Shown: positions 9,588 to 20,125, counted from the first letter of the stretch. The stretch is 44,744 nucleotides of DNA from Phycisphaerae bacterium (GCA_028714255.1 JAQTMR010000018.1:1-44744), one strand, 5' to 3'. Notes: a model not told the origin generated them from the letters alone. Program-made: numbers and translations.

Positions 9588-11891
9588 ATGAAGATAAAAA
9601 ATCTTATTTTAATTTTTTTGTTTGCAACAATATTGTTCGGATATTCCCCGGGGATAACGAGTTTTAACACAGGCCAGATTTCCCCTTATATGGAGGCCAG
9701 AAGCGATTTTGTAAAATATCCTTCTTTCTGCAGAACGCTTGAGAATATGGTTGTCCTGGCGCAAGGACCTGTAACGAGACGGCCGGGAACAAAATACATC
9801 GCTACAGCCAAATCCGAAAACTGCGTGCTTATACCTTTCGAGTATTCCACTGACGATACTTATATCCTTGAATTCGGCGATGAATATATAAGATTTTACC
9901 GAAACGGCGGGCAGATTCTCGACCCCTGCGACCCTAATATCGCCTATGAAATAACCACTGTTTTCGACATAAACGACGTTGCAAAATTACGGTACGCCCA
10001 GTCCAATAATGTGATGTACCTTGTTGACGGCAGCGATGAGCCGCAAAAACTTACCCGCACATCTCACACGAGCTGGACGATAGAGGATGCAAATATCGTT
10101 ACAGGGCCTTTTCAGATTGCCAATACCGAAGATATAAATATAGTGCCGTCAGATGTAAATATCGGAGAGTCCATAACATTAATGGCTGATTCAAATATAT
10201 TCCTTGCCGGACATGTCGGGGCACTGTGGCAAATAAGCCAGGAAAGAACATCGTCCACGCTTACGGGGACCCTCGACGCAAACGGCTCATCCGTAACTTC
10301 GGGCTATTTTGAGGGCAGTTATAGTTTCGTTACTACCGGAACATGGGAGGGCACTATTACCCTGCAGAGAAGCACAAACGGCGGGATAACGTGGGATGCG
10401 GCCCTGACTCCCTTATCCTCGACCAATTACGATAACCCATCCGAAACGGAAGCTGACGGTGCGGTTTACAGGATTACGATGTCCGCCTATGTGAGCGGCG
10501 AATGCGAATATACGCTGACTATAGGGGACACTCTCAATAACGGTATAGTAAAAATAACCGCCGTAACGGACGGCAACGAGGCTGTCGCCACTGTAATAAC
10601 CGAACTTGTGAATACGGACGCCACTAATGTATGGAGAGAAGGGTATTGGTCGGATTACAGGGGCTGGCCCAAAACAGTTTGCTTTCATCAGCAAAGACTT
10701 ATTTTCGGCGGCTCGGAGTCCTTCCCCCAAACTATGTGGTTCGGCAAACAAGACCCCGATGATTACACTAATTTTTCGGAAGGTTCCGCCGATACATCGT
10801 CTTTTACAATGGCCTTGCAGGGACAGAACCCTCTGCAATGGATGCTGTCGGGAGATTATATTTTTATAGGTACGAGCGGTTCTGTCGGCAAATACGGCAA
10901 GCAGGGTGAAGCCATTACCCCTACGAGCCCCTCTTATAATGAACAGACTAAAAACGGCTCTGCCGATATGCAGGCGGTTTTCGCAAACGACTCTATACTG
11001 TACGTCGAAAGAGGAAACAGGAAAATCAGGGAACTTGCGTATTCTCTGCAGTCCGATAAATTCGTATCGCCCGACCTTACTATACTTTCCGAAAATATAA
11101 CACAAAGCGACATAAAAGACATAGCGTTTCAGGCGAGGCCGAACCCTATACTCTGGTGCGTATTAAATGACGGGAATATGGCTACGCTCACTTTTCAGAG
11201 GGACCAGGAAATAATCTCCTGGGCTATGCAGACAACGGACGGCAATTTTGTGTCGGTTTCAGTTATTCCCAGCGGCGGGGAAGATGAGGTTTGGGTGGAA
11301 ACGTCAAGGACAATAAGCGGCTCGGAAGTTTTCTATATAGAACAATTCCAGCCATTCGACTGGGGAACCGACAACAACGACTGCTTCTTTGTCGATTGCG
11401 GCCTGGATTATGACAGTACGGCTACGGATAGTTTCGGCGGACTGTCTCATTTAGAGGGCAAAAGCGTTTCGGTCTACGCGGACGGCATCGCCCTTTCTAA
11501 TGTTACTGTTTCAGGCGGTACGACAACGATAGCAAACTCGGCGGGACGGGTGATAATCGGACTGCCCTTTACATCTAAACTTGAAACAATACCGATTACA
11601 ATCGACCCGCAGGACAAGGCGATGAATAAAAAAATTACCAGAGTCAATATTGACTTTTTGAATACAGGCTACTGTAAATACGGGTTCGGCAGATACAGCG
11701 AACTTATACCGGTAAACTTCTGGAACAATTTTACAACCGCCAAACAACCGCTTTATACCAGTGAAGATGCACCATACGATTGCGCCTGGCCGTTTGGCCC
11801 GAAGAAAAAAGCCACAATTTACCTGGAAACCGATAAACCCCTGCCATTGTGCGTCAGGTCAATAATACCCGAAATTGAGGTAACTAAATAA
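9588..11891 (+). CDS. Tail tubular protein B (T7 gp12-like nozzle)
   Basis: 767 residues from ATG 9588; a TTG two codons earlier is less likely. The family N-terminus is clear (TSFNTGQISPYMEAR, then CRTLENM and GPVTRRPGT). It continues with repeated beta segments, the WPKTVCFHQQRLIFGG motif and SVGKYGKQGEAITP, all usual for gp12-like nozzle proteins. Before the canonical start sits a hydrophobic signal-like segment (about residues 1-21, MKIKN then LILIFLFATILF) with a less clear cleavage site. The tail nozzle carries the fibres and conducts DNA during ejection. It follows the fibre gene with almost no gap. Confidence 0.9.
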   Translation: MKIKNLILIFLFATILFGYSPGITSFNTGQISPYMEARSDFVKYPSFCRTLENMVVLAQGPVTRRPGTKYIATAKSENCVLIPFEYSTDDTYILEFGDEYIRFYRNGGQILDPCDPNIAYEITTVFDINDVAKLRYAQSNNVMYLVDGSDEPQKLTRTSHTSWTIEDANIVTGPFQIANTEDINIVPSDVNIGESITLMADSNIFLAGHVGALWQISQERTSSTLTGTLDANGSSVTSGYFEGSYSFVTTGTWEGTITLQRSTNGGITWDAALTPLSSTNYDNPSETEADGAVYRITMSAYVSGECEYTLTIGDTLNNGIVKITAVTDGNEAVATVITELVNTDATNVWREGYWSDYRGWPKTVCFHQQRLIFGGSESFPQTMWFGKQDPDDYTNFSEGSADTSSFTMALQGQNPLQWMLSGDYIFIGTSGSVGKYGKQGEAITPTSPSYNEQTKNGSADMQAVFANDSILYVERGNRKIRELAYSLQSDKFVSPDLTILSENITQSDIKDIAFQARPNPILWCVLNDGNMATLTFQRDQEIISWAMQTTDGNFVSVSVIPSGGEDEVWVETSRTISGSEVFYIEQFQPFDWGTDNNDCFFVDCGLDYDSTATDSFGGLSHLEGKSVSVYADGIALSNVTVSGGTTTIANSAGRVIIGLPFTSKLETIPITIDPQDKAMNKKITRVNIDFLNTGYCKYGFGRYSELIPVNFWNNFTTAKQPLYTSEDAPYDCAWPFGPKKKATIYLETDKPLPLCVRSIIPEIEVTK

Positions 11892-11892
11892 T

Positions 11893-12498
11893 ATGTCGAC
11901 CGAATCACTTTTAATGGGCGCATTGATTGGTCAGGGCGTCGGCACCGGATTGTCCATAATGGGCCAGATTCAGGAAGGCAAAGAGGCGGAGGAACAGGGC
12001 AAAAGAATGAAAGCCCTTGCGCAGGCCCGAGCAGCGATAGACATAGAGAACGCAGAGGCCGCAAGAGAACGTTCTGTCGAGGAAGCCAAAATAAAATCAG
12101 AACGGGGCACTAAATTACTTGCCCGCCAGAAAGCCGCCTTCGCTGCGGGCAATGTTTTAACCAATGTAGGCTCTCCTCTCGTTTTAGAGGCTGAAACCAA
12201 AAGGGATATAGCAAAAGACATCGGATTTATCCTGGAAACCGGCAGAGGCGAATCCGACGCTTATAGAAGTCAGGCCGAATACGAACTGGCCTATGGCGAT
12301 ATAATGGAAAAACAGGGCAAGAAGGCAAGAAAACAATCAAAATGGGACGCACTTGCTACCGGACTGGGAGGATTCGGCTCTATGGCTTATATGGGTTATC
12401 AGGGTGGGTATTTCGGCGGGAGCAAAAGTGGAACGGGATCACAACGACCGGCTACCGGCCCGATGAGTAAGGGTTATAGATTAAGATTAGAAGGCTAA
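11893..12498 (+). CDS. Internal virion protein (T7 gp14-like)
   Basis: 201 residues. An N-terminal glycine-rich hydrophobic segment (GALIGQGVGTGLSIMG) is followed by a long Ala/Glu/Lys helix with ERSVEEAKIKSERG and FAAGNVLTNVGSP, then a C-terminal GLGGFGSMAYMGYQGG segment. This is typical of gp14-like ejection proteins, which enter the host outer membrane at infection. It starts one base after the tail tube B stop and precedes the two larger internal proteins, the usual podovirus order. No signal peptide. Confidence 0.8.
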   Translation: MSTESLLMGALIGQGVGTGLSIMGQIQEGKEAEEQGKRMKALAQARAAIDIENAEAARERSVEEAKIKSERGTKLLARQKAAFAAGNVLTNVGSPLVLEAETKRDIAKDIGFILETGRGESDAYRSQAEYELAYGDIMEKQGKKARKQSKWDALATGLGGFGSMAYMGYQGGYFGGSKSGTGSQRPATGPMSKGYRLRLEG

Positions 12499-12501
12499 CT
12501 A

Positions 12502-14196
12502 ATGGGCGAGATGGAACTCTATCAGCGAAATCAATTACCGGCCGCCGGCGGCGGAGGAAAACCGCCTTATCGGCTGGCCGGTCAGCCGACAGACAGAAGC
12601 GGCCAGATTAGATTCGGCCAAACCCTTGCCGGTTTTTCAGGCAACATATTTGAGAAACTAATCGAAACGAGAGCGAACAACGAACACCACGAATTTTTAG
12701 GCAAAGTCAGTACGGCACAGGCGGAATTTGAGGGCTTTGTCAGGGCCAACCCCGGCGCACCGCTGGAGGACATCCAAAAAGCCAAGCAGAAAATGCTTAC
12801 GGATATTGACACTGCCGGCCAAAGTTCACAAACCAATATAGCAAAAGAAGCGAATAAAAACTTTTTGCTTCTTAACAGGGAAAAAATCGAAAAGCAGGCG
12901 GACGGCGAAGTCGGCGCAATAGTAATGAGGCACGAGGAGGATAAATTTAATATTCAGCGTCAAATATATCTCAAGACCGGCAATAAGGCCGCACTTGCCA
13001 ATTTATATAAACGCCATACGGAGAGCGGCTTTCTCGATAAGGAAACGGCGGAAATTGCATACAAAGCGGACACTATATACATCAATACGGAGTTAGAAAA
13101 GGCACAGAAAAAACAGGATGAAAATACCGCCCTGTCGCTGGCATCATCAATCGGCGGCAAAGAAGGCTTAAAATGGCTTCTGGACGAGAAAAATACACCG
13201 CAACTCGATACAGACCAAAAAAAATCAGTCATAAGCTCTTATAATTTTTTTGAGAAACAGAAACAAAAGAGCCAGACCTTAAATATTGAAAAAATGCAGG
13301 ATGATATTGCTGCAAGGCTTAACGAACCCGATGCGGTAAAACTACTTGCAGACATTGACAGTTTGCCGGACGATCCGGCCAGGGGAGTAAACAGCAAAAA
13401 CTGGTATAAAGAGGTCGTTCTTAACCGCGATAAATACCAGACCGACCTCGACGTTAAAATGGATTTACAGTTTAAAATTGATATGAATGAGCCGATTACC
13501 AAAAACGATATCAGGGAAAAATTAGGAAGGGGACTATCGGTTGCGGATGAGCAATGGCTCGAAAAAAGACTCACAGACAGCCAAGGCGATAAAAGGTACA
13601 GCCAGACAGTCAAATTCGCGCTGGAAAATCTGAAAAAACTGAAAACAACCGGAGAGTTTATTTCCGGCCAACTCGGCGTAACTGTAAAACCCGAAGACCA
13701 GACAATAACAGAAAGTCTGCAAAACCAGAAAATATTTTCAGCTATTTACGATGAATTTATACAATGGGTAGATGAACACCCGGACGCAAAAACGGGCGAG
13801 ATAACGGCCAAATACCAATCGCTTGTAGAACCGACACAAAATCAGGCTGCTTTGGGATGGTGGACGAACCTGTGGAGTTATCAAATTTTAGGACACAGAC
13901 TGATTTCTATATTAGGCGATACAGAGGAACAATTGCAGGTAAAGCGAAATGCAAAATTCTGGAATCAACTCCTGCAAAAAAATGATGATGAAGTTTTGGC
14001 CGAAATAGCGAAACTGCCGACATCCGTTCAGGCACAATGGAAGATTGATAAAAAAGCGGGTTCAACACCCAGGGAGTTTCTTAAAAAACAAAGAGATTAT
14101 CTGTTTTCCGGCGTTAAAACACCATATAAAATAGGCGACAAAAAGACCATAAACGGCACGACATATACCTATAACGGCAAGGAATGGGTGTACTAA
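12502..14196 (+). CDS. Internal virion protein (T7 gp15-like)
   Basis: 564 residues, ribosome site AAGG seven bases before the ATG. Mostly charged, helical sequence with many Lys, Glu and Gln, including predicted coiled-coil stretches (about 100-140 and 220-260). N-terminal QLPAAGGGGKPPYRL and RSGQIRFGQTLAGF segments resemble gp15-like core proteins. It lies between gp14-like and gp16-like genes, the conserved order for the ejectosome that spans the periplasm. Assignment rests mainly on order and composition. Confidence 0.7.
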   Translation: MGEMELYQRNQLPAAGGGGKPPYRLAGQPTDRSGQIRFGQTLAGFSGNIFEKLIETRANNEHHEFLGKVSTAQAEFEGFVRANPGAPLEDIQKAKQKMLTDIDTAGQSSQTNIAKEANKNFLLLNREKIEKQADGEVGAIVMRHEEDKFNIQRQIYLKTGNKAALANLYKRHTESGFLDKETAEIAYKADTIYINTELEKAQKKQDENTALSLASSIGGKEGLKWLLDEKNTPQLDTDQKKSVISSYNFFEKQKQKSQTLNIEKMQDDIAARLNEPDAVKLLADIDSLPDDPARGVNSKNWYKEVVLNRDKYQTDLDVKMDLQFKIDMNEPITKNDIREKLGRGLSVADEQWLEKRLTDSQGDKRYSQTVKFALENLKKLKTTGEFISGQLGVTVKPEDQTITESLQNQKIFSAIYDEFIQWVDEHPDAKTGEITAKYQSLVEPTQNQAALGWWTNLWSYQILGHRLISILGDTEEQLQVKRNAKFWNQLLQKNDDEVLAEIAKLPTSVQAQWKIDKKAGSTPREFLKKQRDYLFSGVKTPYKIGDKKTINGTTYTYNGKEWVY

Positions 14197-17100
14197 TGCC
14201 GACAATCACCACAGAACAAATCGAACAATTAGAGCGGACGGTAACGGACCCGCAAGAACCCCCTATAATGCCGCAGGAAAAACGAACCCTCAGCACAGAA
14301 GCGATGGAACAGCTTGAAGAACAGGAATCCATCAGAACCAATATGGCGGTGCTGACTGAGGCGGAATTGCAGCAGGGAGCTATGGCGGTGCCGGACGAGC
14401 TGGGAAACCTGCAACTCGTACCAAAAACCGACAACATAAAATACGGTCCTACAATCCGGGCGGCCAATATCACATACCTTGCAAACGCATTCGATATGGA
14501 CGACAAAGCGGCAGAGGGAGTTTATGATAGTCTTGTAACAAACATTTTCGGAGATAAAGAACCAGTTCATTTGAATATGTCGTTTGTAAAACAGTGGCAG
14601 CAGGACAAGTTTTTACAAATGAACGGCATCGACCCGAAACTGTGGCGGCTGGCAATAAATTTTATCGAAACGGCAGGCAAAGGGCAGGACTGGCAGACTA
14701 AAATTAACACTATTCCGGAAGATAGGATAGATGAATTTTTTAGTTATGTTTATAAAAACGCAGTACCCAAAGAATACGGATTTTGGGCCAAAGCGGGTAA
14801 AAGGGTGCAGAGAGGCACCACAAAAACGATAAGGGCATTTAAGAATCAGCTCAACTATTATCCCAATCGGACTCTATGGAATTACGAACACGGAACGAGC
14901 GGACTGCCAGCCTCAGAAGTTTTTACCGAAGAGGAACTTAAAAATATGCCGGATATCGGAAAAACAGAAACAACCTACAATCCAGATGAGGAAATCGAAA
15001 AAGAACGCAGACGAGCGGTATATCTGTCAAAGGCATATCAGTTATTGCATTCAAAAGAAAATTTAAAGGGCGGCAATAAATTATCGAGAGGGTTTTTCGG
15101 CGCTCTGGAAATGGCACCGGCAACGGTGGGAAGTTTAGCGGCCAATATCATACCAGGCGGGGGAGTGGCATTCTGGTATATACAAAGCTCGACTGAATTA
15201 TTCGAAAATATGGTATCAAACGGCATTGACCCGGAAAAAGCGGGCAAAATATCAGCCATCGCAGCAATACCCTATGCATATACCGAAATGCTCGAAAGAC
15301 AAACCTTTCTGCCAAATATTCTCAAACAAGGGGGCAAGCAAATAGTTAAAAAAACATTCGGCAAATTTATGCGAGATAAAGGAATCGACTACCTGACAAA
15401 TATGGGGCAGGAAACCATACAGGCCGGAATTGATATAACAAGTATGAAACTGGGGGATTATCTGGACAAAGAAAGTCCCGATATAGACTACAAACGGTTA
15501 ATCGACAATGAAATCGAAGGACTCAAAGAGGCGGCACTTGCCCTGCCGTGGATGATGGGACCCGGCGGCGCTGTTGACCTTGCAACAAGCGTTGATTTTG
15601 GCTTAAAAACACAGACAACCCCTAATATTAAGCTGAAACAAACGGTGCCAAACGCAACGCCTATAACAGACGCAGAGAGGCTATCGATGCTCGGTGAAGT
15701 CCAAACTATCCTCGAAGCGATGGGAGAGCATTCAGACAATCCGTTTGGCGATGAACTGCGGCAAAGGCTCGATATCCTCAAAAAGGGTGGGTCAAAAGAA
15801 GAACTGGACAACCTGCGGAAACAATATGACCAGGTATTCGGGAATGAAGGACCACCAGTACCCGGGGAAATCAGTCCGAAAGACAAAGCAAGAATGGAAA
15901 TAAGAGACTTGCAGGCAAAACAGGGCGAGGATGTCACGGCAATGGATAAAGAAGTAGAGGAAATTCAGCGACAGGCGATGGAGACGGGCAGGATACCCGA
16001 TGAGGCAATAGGCAAGGAAAGACCATTTGCTTTCGATAAAAACTCCACAGCCGAACAGGGCAGATTCACTTTAAAACCCATCCCCGAAATATCAGGGTAC
16101 TTTGATAAGGAAAGTCTGGAATCACGCAGCCAGACAGAGAATATGACCCTGCCGGACGGTATTACGGCAATTGTCGGACTGCATGAGGGCAGCGAAGAGG
16201 TACAATCGCTTCAATTCGACAGGACAAAATGGACGGATGAAGCTGCCGGCCAGTGGTGGGAAGATAACAGGATAAATTTTAAATTTTTTGTGCCGTCAGG
16301 ATATAAACCAAAAACGATTGAAAGAAAAATAACAGAGGCACAACCCAGGCAGATAAGGACAATCGAGGATTTATCGCAAAGTTACGAAGGACTGCCGTAT
16401 TCGGAACTTATGGGCGAGATTCGCAACCTCAATAACAAACTCAAAAAACCGCAAAGCCCGGAAATGAAGGCGGAACTTCAAAACCGCATCGATGCGGCCA
16501 AACAAATAGCAGAAAAACAGCACCCGGCATATAAAGAATTACTGAAAACCAACAGGGAAATTGCGGAACACGATATTTACAGGGATATCGAGCAGCAAAC
16601 GTCCAAAGCAGGGATAAGACTTGACCCGACAAACCCGATTATCATAGACCCGAAAGACTGGGGCGAGGTACAAAGCGCAATCGATGGCAACCCGTACCTC
16701 GAAAGATGTTTTGTTAAGGGACCGAAACCGGACGAAAGACCTGTCGGATTTAAAGGCTATTTTCAGATAGATAGCTGGGCAACGGAAAATTTCATACGTC
16801 AAAACGAAACTCAGGAAGATATAGAAAGTTACGGAGAGGCAAGAATACCCGGCAGGGAAAACACGGCGGATATCGACCTGTTTATCGAGGCGATAAATAT
16901 AGGCGAGCAACAGCGGAAAGGCGAAAAGGGGGTAGTAAACGAGACGACACTGCAACAGGCAATCGATACCGGTGAGCCGACGCTGCAGTGGCTTGCCGTC
17001 AAACGGGATATGCTGAGAAAAGGCTTTACACTTGACGAGGTACAGGAAGCGGAGATAGAATTCTATAAGGAGCTCAAAAATGAATACGAGAGTACAGAAG

Positions 17101-20069
17101 TATCTGAAAGCGGTAGTGAAGTTTCTAAAGAGCAGGAAACAGAAGCCGGCACCGAGCAAGTAAAAGAGGACAACGATTTTTCAGACTTCTTTGATTTTCA
17201 GGAACAAGCTACCCGCGACAACATAGAACCATCTAAACAACAGCCAAGCGGGAAAGATGTGTTATATCACGGTACGGACGCTGAAAGTGTTAATCTCCAA
17301 AGCACTAAAAAAGGCGATGGATACCACGTTGGGGCTGGGCCGGTAGAATTTCTCGGTATTTCATTATCCAAGAGCAAAGACGTTGCGCAATCATACGGAA
17401 AGAATGTAATCAAATTTAATTTTGAACCTAAAAATCCAAAACAATTTAAGAACCTTAACGCTTTACGCAATGACATTTTAAAGACTTTTGCAAAACCGGA
17501 GAATATAGAAAACCTGCCAGATTATTACAAGGATGTTGCCGATAGTTATAAAGCAAAATTACAGGCCGAGGGTTATGACTCTGTAATATTCTTGGAAGGC
17601 AAAAAGAATGCACCGGACACAAAGCAATCGGAAACTATAATCCCTATCAGTGATGATTTTTATAATCAGGCAAAAGCAGAACTCAAACGCTTTCTCGTAT
17701 CAGAGGAACAGTTCAAAGCGGCGGGTGAGAGATTAGCGAAAGACGAGCAAAACGAACCCGGTAAGGGATTTCGACAAGGCTCGGTTTTGGGCCCCGAGCA
17801 AATCAGGGATTTAATGATTAGAGGAGCATATTATTTCGAAAGCGGTATCAGAGATATAAAGGCATGGACTGAAAAGATGATCGCCGAATTCGGCGAGGTT
17901 ATCAGAGAACACCTGCCGAGGATATGGGCTCAAATCCGAGTCGAACAGGATATGATAGATAACGCACTGTATCCAGACCAGAAATACGCCGATAGCTGGT
18001 ATAACGAGCAGGAAGTTTCAGACAAACTCCTTATCGAAAAAGCAAAAACCGCAACGGACGACGGCGGAAAATGGGTTAAAGATAAATTCATCGTAATATC
18101 GAGCAGACTATACGATATCGCACCGTTTTTACTGCGAAGAGTAAGACGACACTTTTTCAATACAATGACAAAAAACGTTCAGAGAGAACAGCGAGTCCTA
18201 CCCCTGCTTACACAATTCAAAACCATCGAAAACAAGGTCGATATGAAAGACCTGTCACTGGCACTGTTTAACGGCGACAGGGCAAAGGTACTGAGAATAT
18301 TCGACCAATACAATATCCCGGCAGAATTTTACGAAGAGGCTCAAAAGGTACTCGATGAACAGTACATCGAGGAGAAATCGGTAGGAATGGACACCAGATA
18401 CCGTAAAGACTACTGGCCCATCAGAATTAAGGACTGGGACGGCTTCCAAAATTTCATGATGGCAAAGTACCACGATTCCGATACCTGGTCGGCAATCACA
18501 CAGGCAATCAAAAAACGCCAAGAGCAGGCGGGTGGGCGACCATTAACAAATGAAGAAAAGGCGAAAATAGCATCAAATATTATTAGAGGTTTTCGAATCG
18601 GAGGTATGACACTGGCCCAGCCGGGTTTTACAAAAGGCCGGACAATCCCGCGAATCGAAAGCGAAATGCTGCCCTATCTTGAAAACCCGGCAGAGGCGTT
18701 AATATCACGAATTCGAAGCGGAACCGAAGAAATTGAAAAACGCAGATTTTTCGGCAAAGGCTCAGCGGAACTGACAAAATTACAGGCGGAACAAAGCGGA
18801 CTGCGAACCAGACTCTACAAATTGTCAACCAGACAGGGCTATAAAAACTTCAAATTTGAAACCTACGAAACGCATATCAGCGAGGCCGCCAAACGGATGA
18901 AGGAAGTTACGGCCAAGATTGAAGAACTGACCGATAAGACAATCGAACAATCCGTAGGAGATTACGTTACACAACTCGTTGAAAATAAGGCAATCACTCC
19001 CCGGCAGGAACGCGAGCTGCAAACACTGCTATCAGGAATATTCGACCCAAAAGGAATGTCAAATACGGGCAGAGTTTTTGCCAATCTGAATGTAATTACA
19101 CTCTTAGGTTCACCCCTTAACGCACTTACACAGCTGAAGGATATGGGTATCGCTGCGTCCAGGGACCCGGCAGGGTTCGCACCGGCTTTTGCGCAGGCAA
19201 TAAGCGGAAAATCAGAGGTTACACTTGCGGACATCGGAATTACAGATGTGGGAGTGGAATTTACCGACCAGCAGTTAGGCAAGAAAACAGAATGGATACT
19301 CAAACATAACGCATTCAATAAATTCGATAAATTAGGCAAACAGGAATATATCAATACAGTCCTAAACAAATACAGAAAAGAAGTACAGGACACCATCAGC
19401 AGGGACACCCAGCAACGGCTCAATAAGGTTTTCGGTGATGAGGCCGGACAGGTAATAGAGGACCTGCGAAGCGGCCAGATTACAGACAATATAAGATTTT
19501 TACTGTTTAACGAATTATGCGAAATACAGCCGTTGACGCTTGCGGAAACGCCGCTTGCCTACGCAAAGGGTGGGGATGCGAGACTATTTTACTCAATGAG
19601 ACTGTTCACCTTGAGACAGTTTAATTTTATCCGCGATGAAGTCAGAACAGAACTTAAAGAAAACGGCAAAATGGCGGCAATGGGAAAACTGGTAAAACTG
19701 GCGTTCTTTTTGTCATTATTCGGAGTCGGAGTAGATACTTTAAAAGACTTCATACTCGGCAAGCCACTCGACCTTGAGGACAACATCGTAAACAACATCA
19801 GTCAGTATATTTTCATGTCCAGATATAACTTCAATAAATTCAAACAGGAAGGAGTTCTGCGAACATTAGCCGAACAGATACTGCCACCAACAAAAGTTTT
19901 TGATGTTACAACGCAAGACCTGCTTAACTGGGAATTTAAAAAAACGCCGCGAGCAATACCCATCGGCGGAGAACTATATTACTGGTGGTTCGGGGCGGGA
20001 AGCGAACGAAACGCACGCTCACCACAAAGAACACAAAGAACTCGAAGAACAAGGGCGACAAGAAAATAA
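14196..20069 (+). CDS. Giant internal virion protein (gp16-like) with ADP-ribosyltransferase-like domain
   Basis: 1957 residues from ATG 14196, which overlaps the previous stop as TAATG. This is the last ejection protein. It is a polyvalent protein: a helical N-terminal third with hydrophobic segments (about 300-345 and 445-470); low-complexity Glu-rich linkers; a domain near 1018-1160 that begins VLYHGTD and contains SLSKSKDVAQSYG and AEGYDSVIF, matching the YHGT strand pattern of ADP-ribosyltransferases; then LKRFLVSEEQFKAAGERLA and a GAYYFESGIRDIKAWTEKM helix seen in large polyvalent phage proteins. The C-terminal third is helical. It probably enters the cell with the DNA, so the transferase would act on the host at once. 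The last residues (SPQRTQRTRRTRATRK) are encoded by a dispersed repeat and may be a later extension. Confidence 0.75.
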   Translation: MPTITTEQIEQLERTVTDPQEPPIMPQEKRTLSTEAMEQLEEQESIRTNMAVLTEAELQQGAMAVPDELGNLQLVPKTDNIKYGPTIRAANITYLANAFDMDDKAAEGVYDSLVTNIFGDKEPVHLNMSFVKQWQQDKFLQMNGIDPKLWRLAINFIETAGKGQDWQTKINTIPEDRIDEFFSYVYKNAVPKEYGFWAKAGKRVQRGTTKTIRAFKNQLNYYPNRTLWNYEHGTSGLPASEVFTEEELKNMPDIGKTETTYNPDEEIEKERRRAVYLSKAYQLLHSKENLKGGNKLSRGFFGALEMAPATVGSLAANIIPGGGVAFWYIQSSTELFENMVSNGIDPEKAGKISAIAAIPYAYTEMLERQTFLPNILKQGGKQIVKKTFGKFMRDKGIDYLTNMGQETIQAGIDITSMKLGDYLDKESPDIDYKRLIDNEIEGLKEAALALPWMMGPGGAVDLATSVDFGLKTQTTPNIKLKQTVPNATPITDAERLSMLGEVQTILEAMGEHSDNPFGDELRQRLDILKKGGSKEELDNLRKQYDQVFGNEGPPVPGEISPKDKARMEIRDLQAKQGEDVTAMDKEVEEIQRQAMETGRIPDEAIGKERPFAFDKNSTAEQGRFTLKPIPEISGYFDKESLESRSQTENMTLPDGITAIVGLHEGSEEVQSLQFDRTKWTDEAAGQWWEDNRINFKFFVPSGYKPKTIERKITEAQPRQIRTIEDLSQSYEGLPYSELMGEIRNLNNKLKKPQSPEMKAELQNRIDAAKQIAEKQHPAYKELLKTNREIAEHDIYRDIEQQTSKAGIRLDPTNPIIIDPKDWGEVQSAIDGNPYLERCFVKGPKPDERPVGFKGYFQIDSWATENFIRQNETQEDIESYGEARIPGRENTADIDLFIEAINIGEQQRKGEKGVVNETTLQQAIDTGEPTLQWLAVKRDMLRKGFTLDEVQEAEIEFYKELKNEYESTEVSESGSEVSKEQETEAGTEQVKEDNDFSDFFDFQEQATRDNIEPSKQQPSGKDVLYHGTDAESVNLQSTKKGDGYHVGAGPVEFLGISLSKSKDVAQSYGKNVIKFNFEPKNPKQFKNLNALRNDILKTFAKPENIENLPDYYKDVADSYKAKLQAEGYDSVIFLEGKKNAPDTKQSETIIPISDDFYNQAKAELKRFLVSEEQFKAAGERLAKDEQNEPGKGFRQGSVLGPEQIRDLMIRGAYYFESGIRDIKAWTEKMIAEFGEVIREHLPRIWAQIRVEQDMIDNALYPDQKYADSWYNEQEVSDKLLIEKAKTATDDGGKWVKDKFIVISSRLYDIAPFLLRRVRRHFFNTMTKNVQREQRVLPLLTQFKTIENKVDMKDLSLALFNGDRAKVLRIFDQYNIPAEFYEEAQKVLDEQYIEEKSVGMDTRYRKDYWPIRIKDWDGFQNFMMAKYHDSDTWSAITQAIKKRQEQAGGRPLTNEEKAKIASNIIRGFRIGGMTLAQPGFTKGRTIPRIESEMLPYLENPAEALISRIRSGTEEIEKRRFFGKGSAELTKLQAEQSGLRTRLYKLSTRQGYKNFKFETYETHISEAAKRMKEVTAKIEELTDKTIEQSVGDYVTQLVENKAITPRQERELQTLLSGIFDPKGMSNTGRVFANLNVITLLGSPLNALTQLKDMGIAASRDPAGFAPAFAQAISGKSEVTLADIGITDVGVEFTDQQLGKKTEWILKHNAFNKFDKLGKQEYINTVLNKYRKEVQDTISRDTQQRLNKVFGDEAGQVIEDLRSGQITDNIRFLLFNELCEIQPLTLAETPLAYAKGGDARLFYSMRLFTLRQFNFIRDEVRTELKENGKMAAMGKLVKLAFFLSLFGVGVDTLKDFILGKPLDLEDNIVNNISQYIFMSRYNFNKFKQEGVLRTLAEQILPPTKVFDVTTQDLLNWEFKKTPRAIPIGGELYYWWFGAGSERNARSPQRTQRTRRTRATRK
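20019..20050 (+). repeat. Dispersed ACCACARAGAACACRRAG repeat, copy 1
   Basis: ACCACAAAGAACACAAAG-type sequence inside the 3' end of the giant virion protein gene. It encodes the basic SPQRTQRTRRTR tail. Related copies lie at 26503-26531, 27790-27812 (inverted) and 33681-33700. Confidence 0.65.
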
Positions 20070-20125
20070 GTAAAAAGTGAAAAATTGAAAATTTACGGAA
20101 CTACAAAAATTAGGAAGGATTTTTT

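Noticed and set aside
10413-11105. Minus-strand frame of 230 residues
   Set aside because: Opposite a clear tail tube B gene; no family features and no ribosome site. Treated as a shadow, as are similar minus-strand frames at 8413-8910, 6091-6651, 16539-17159, 18962-19489, 38499-39053 and 40702-41463.
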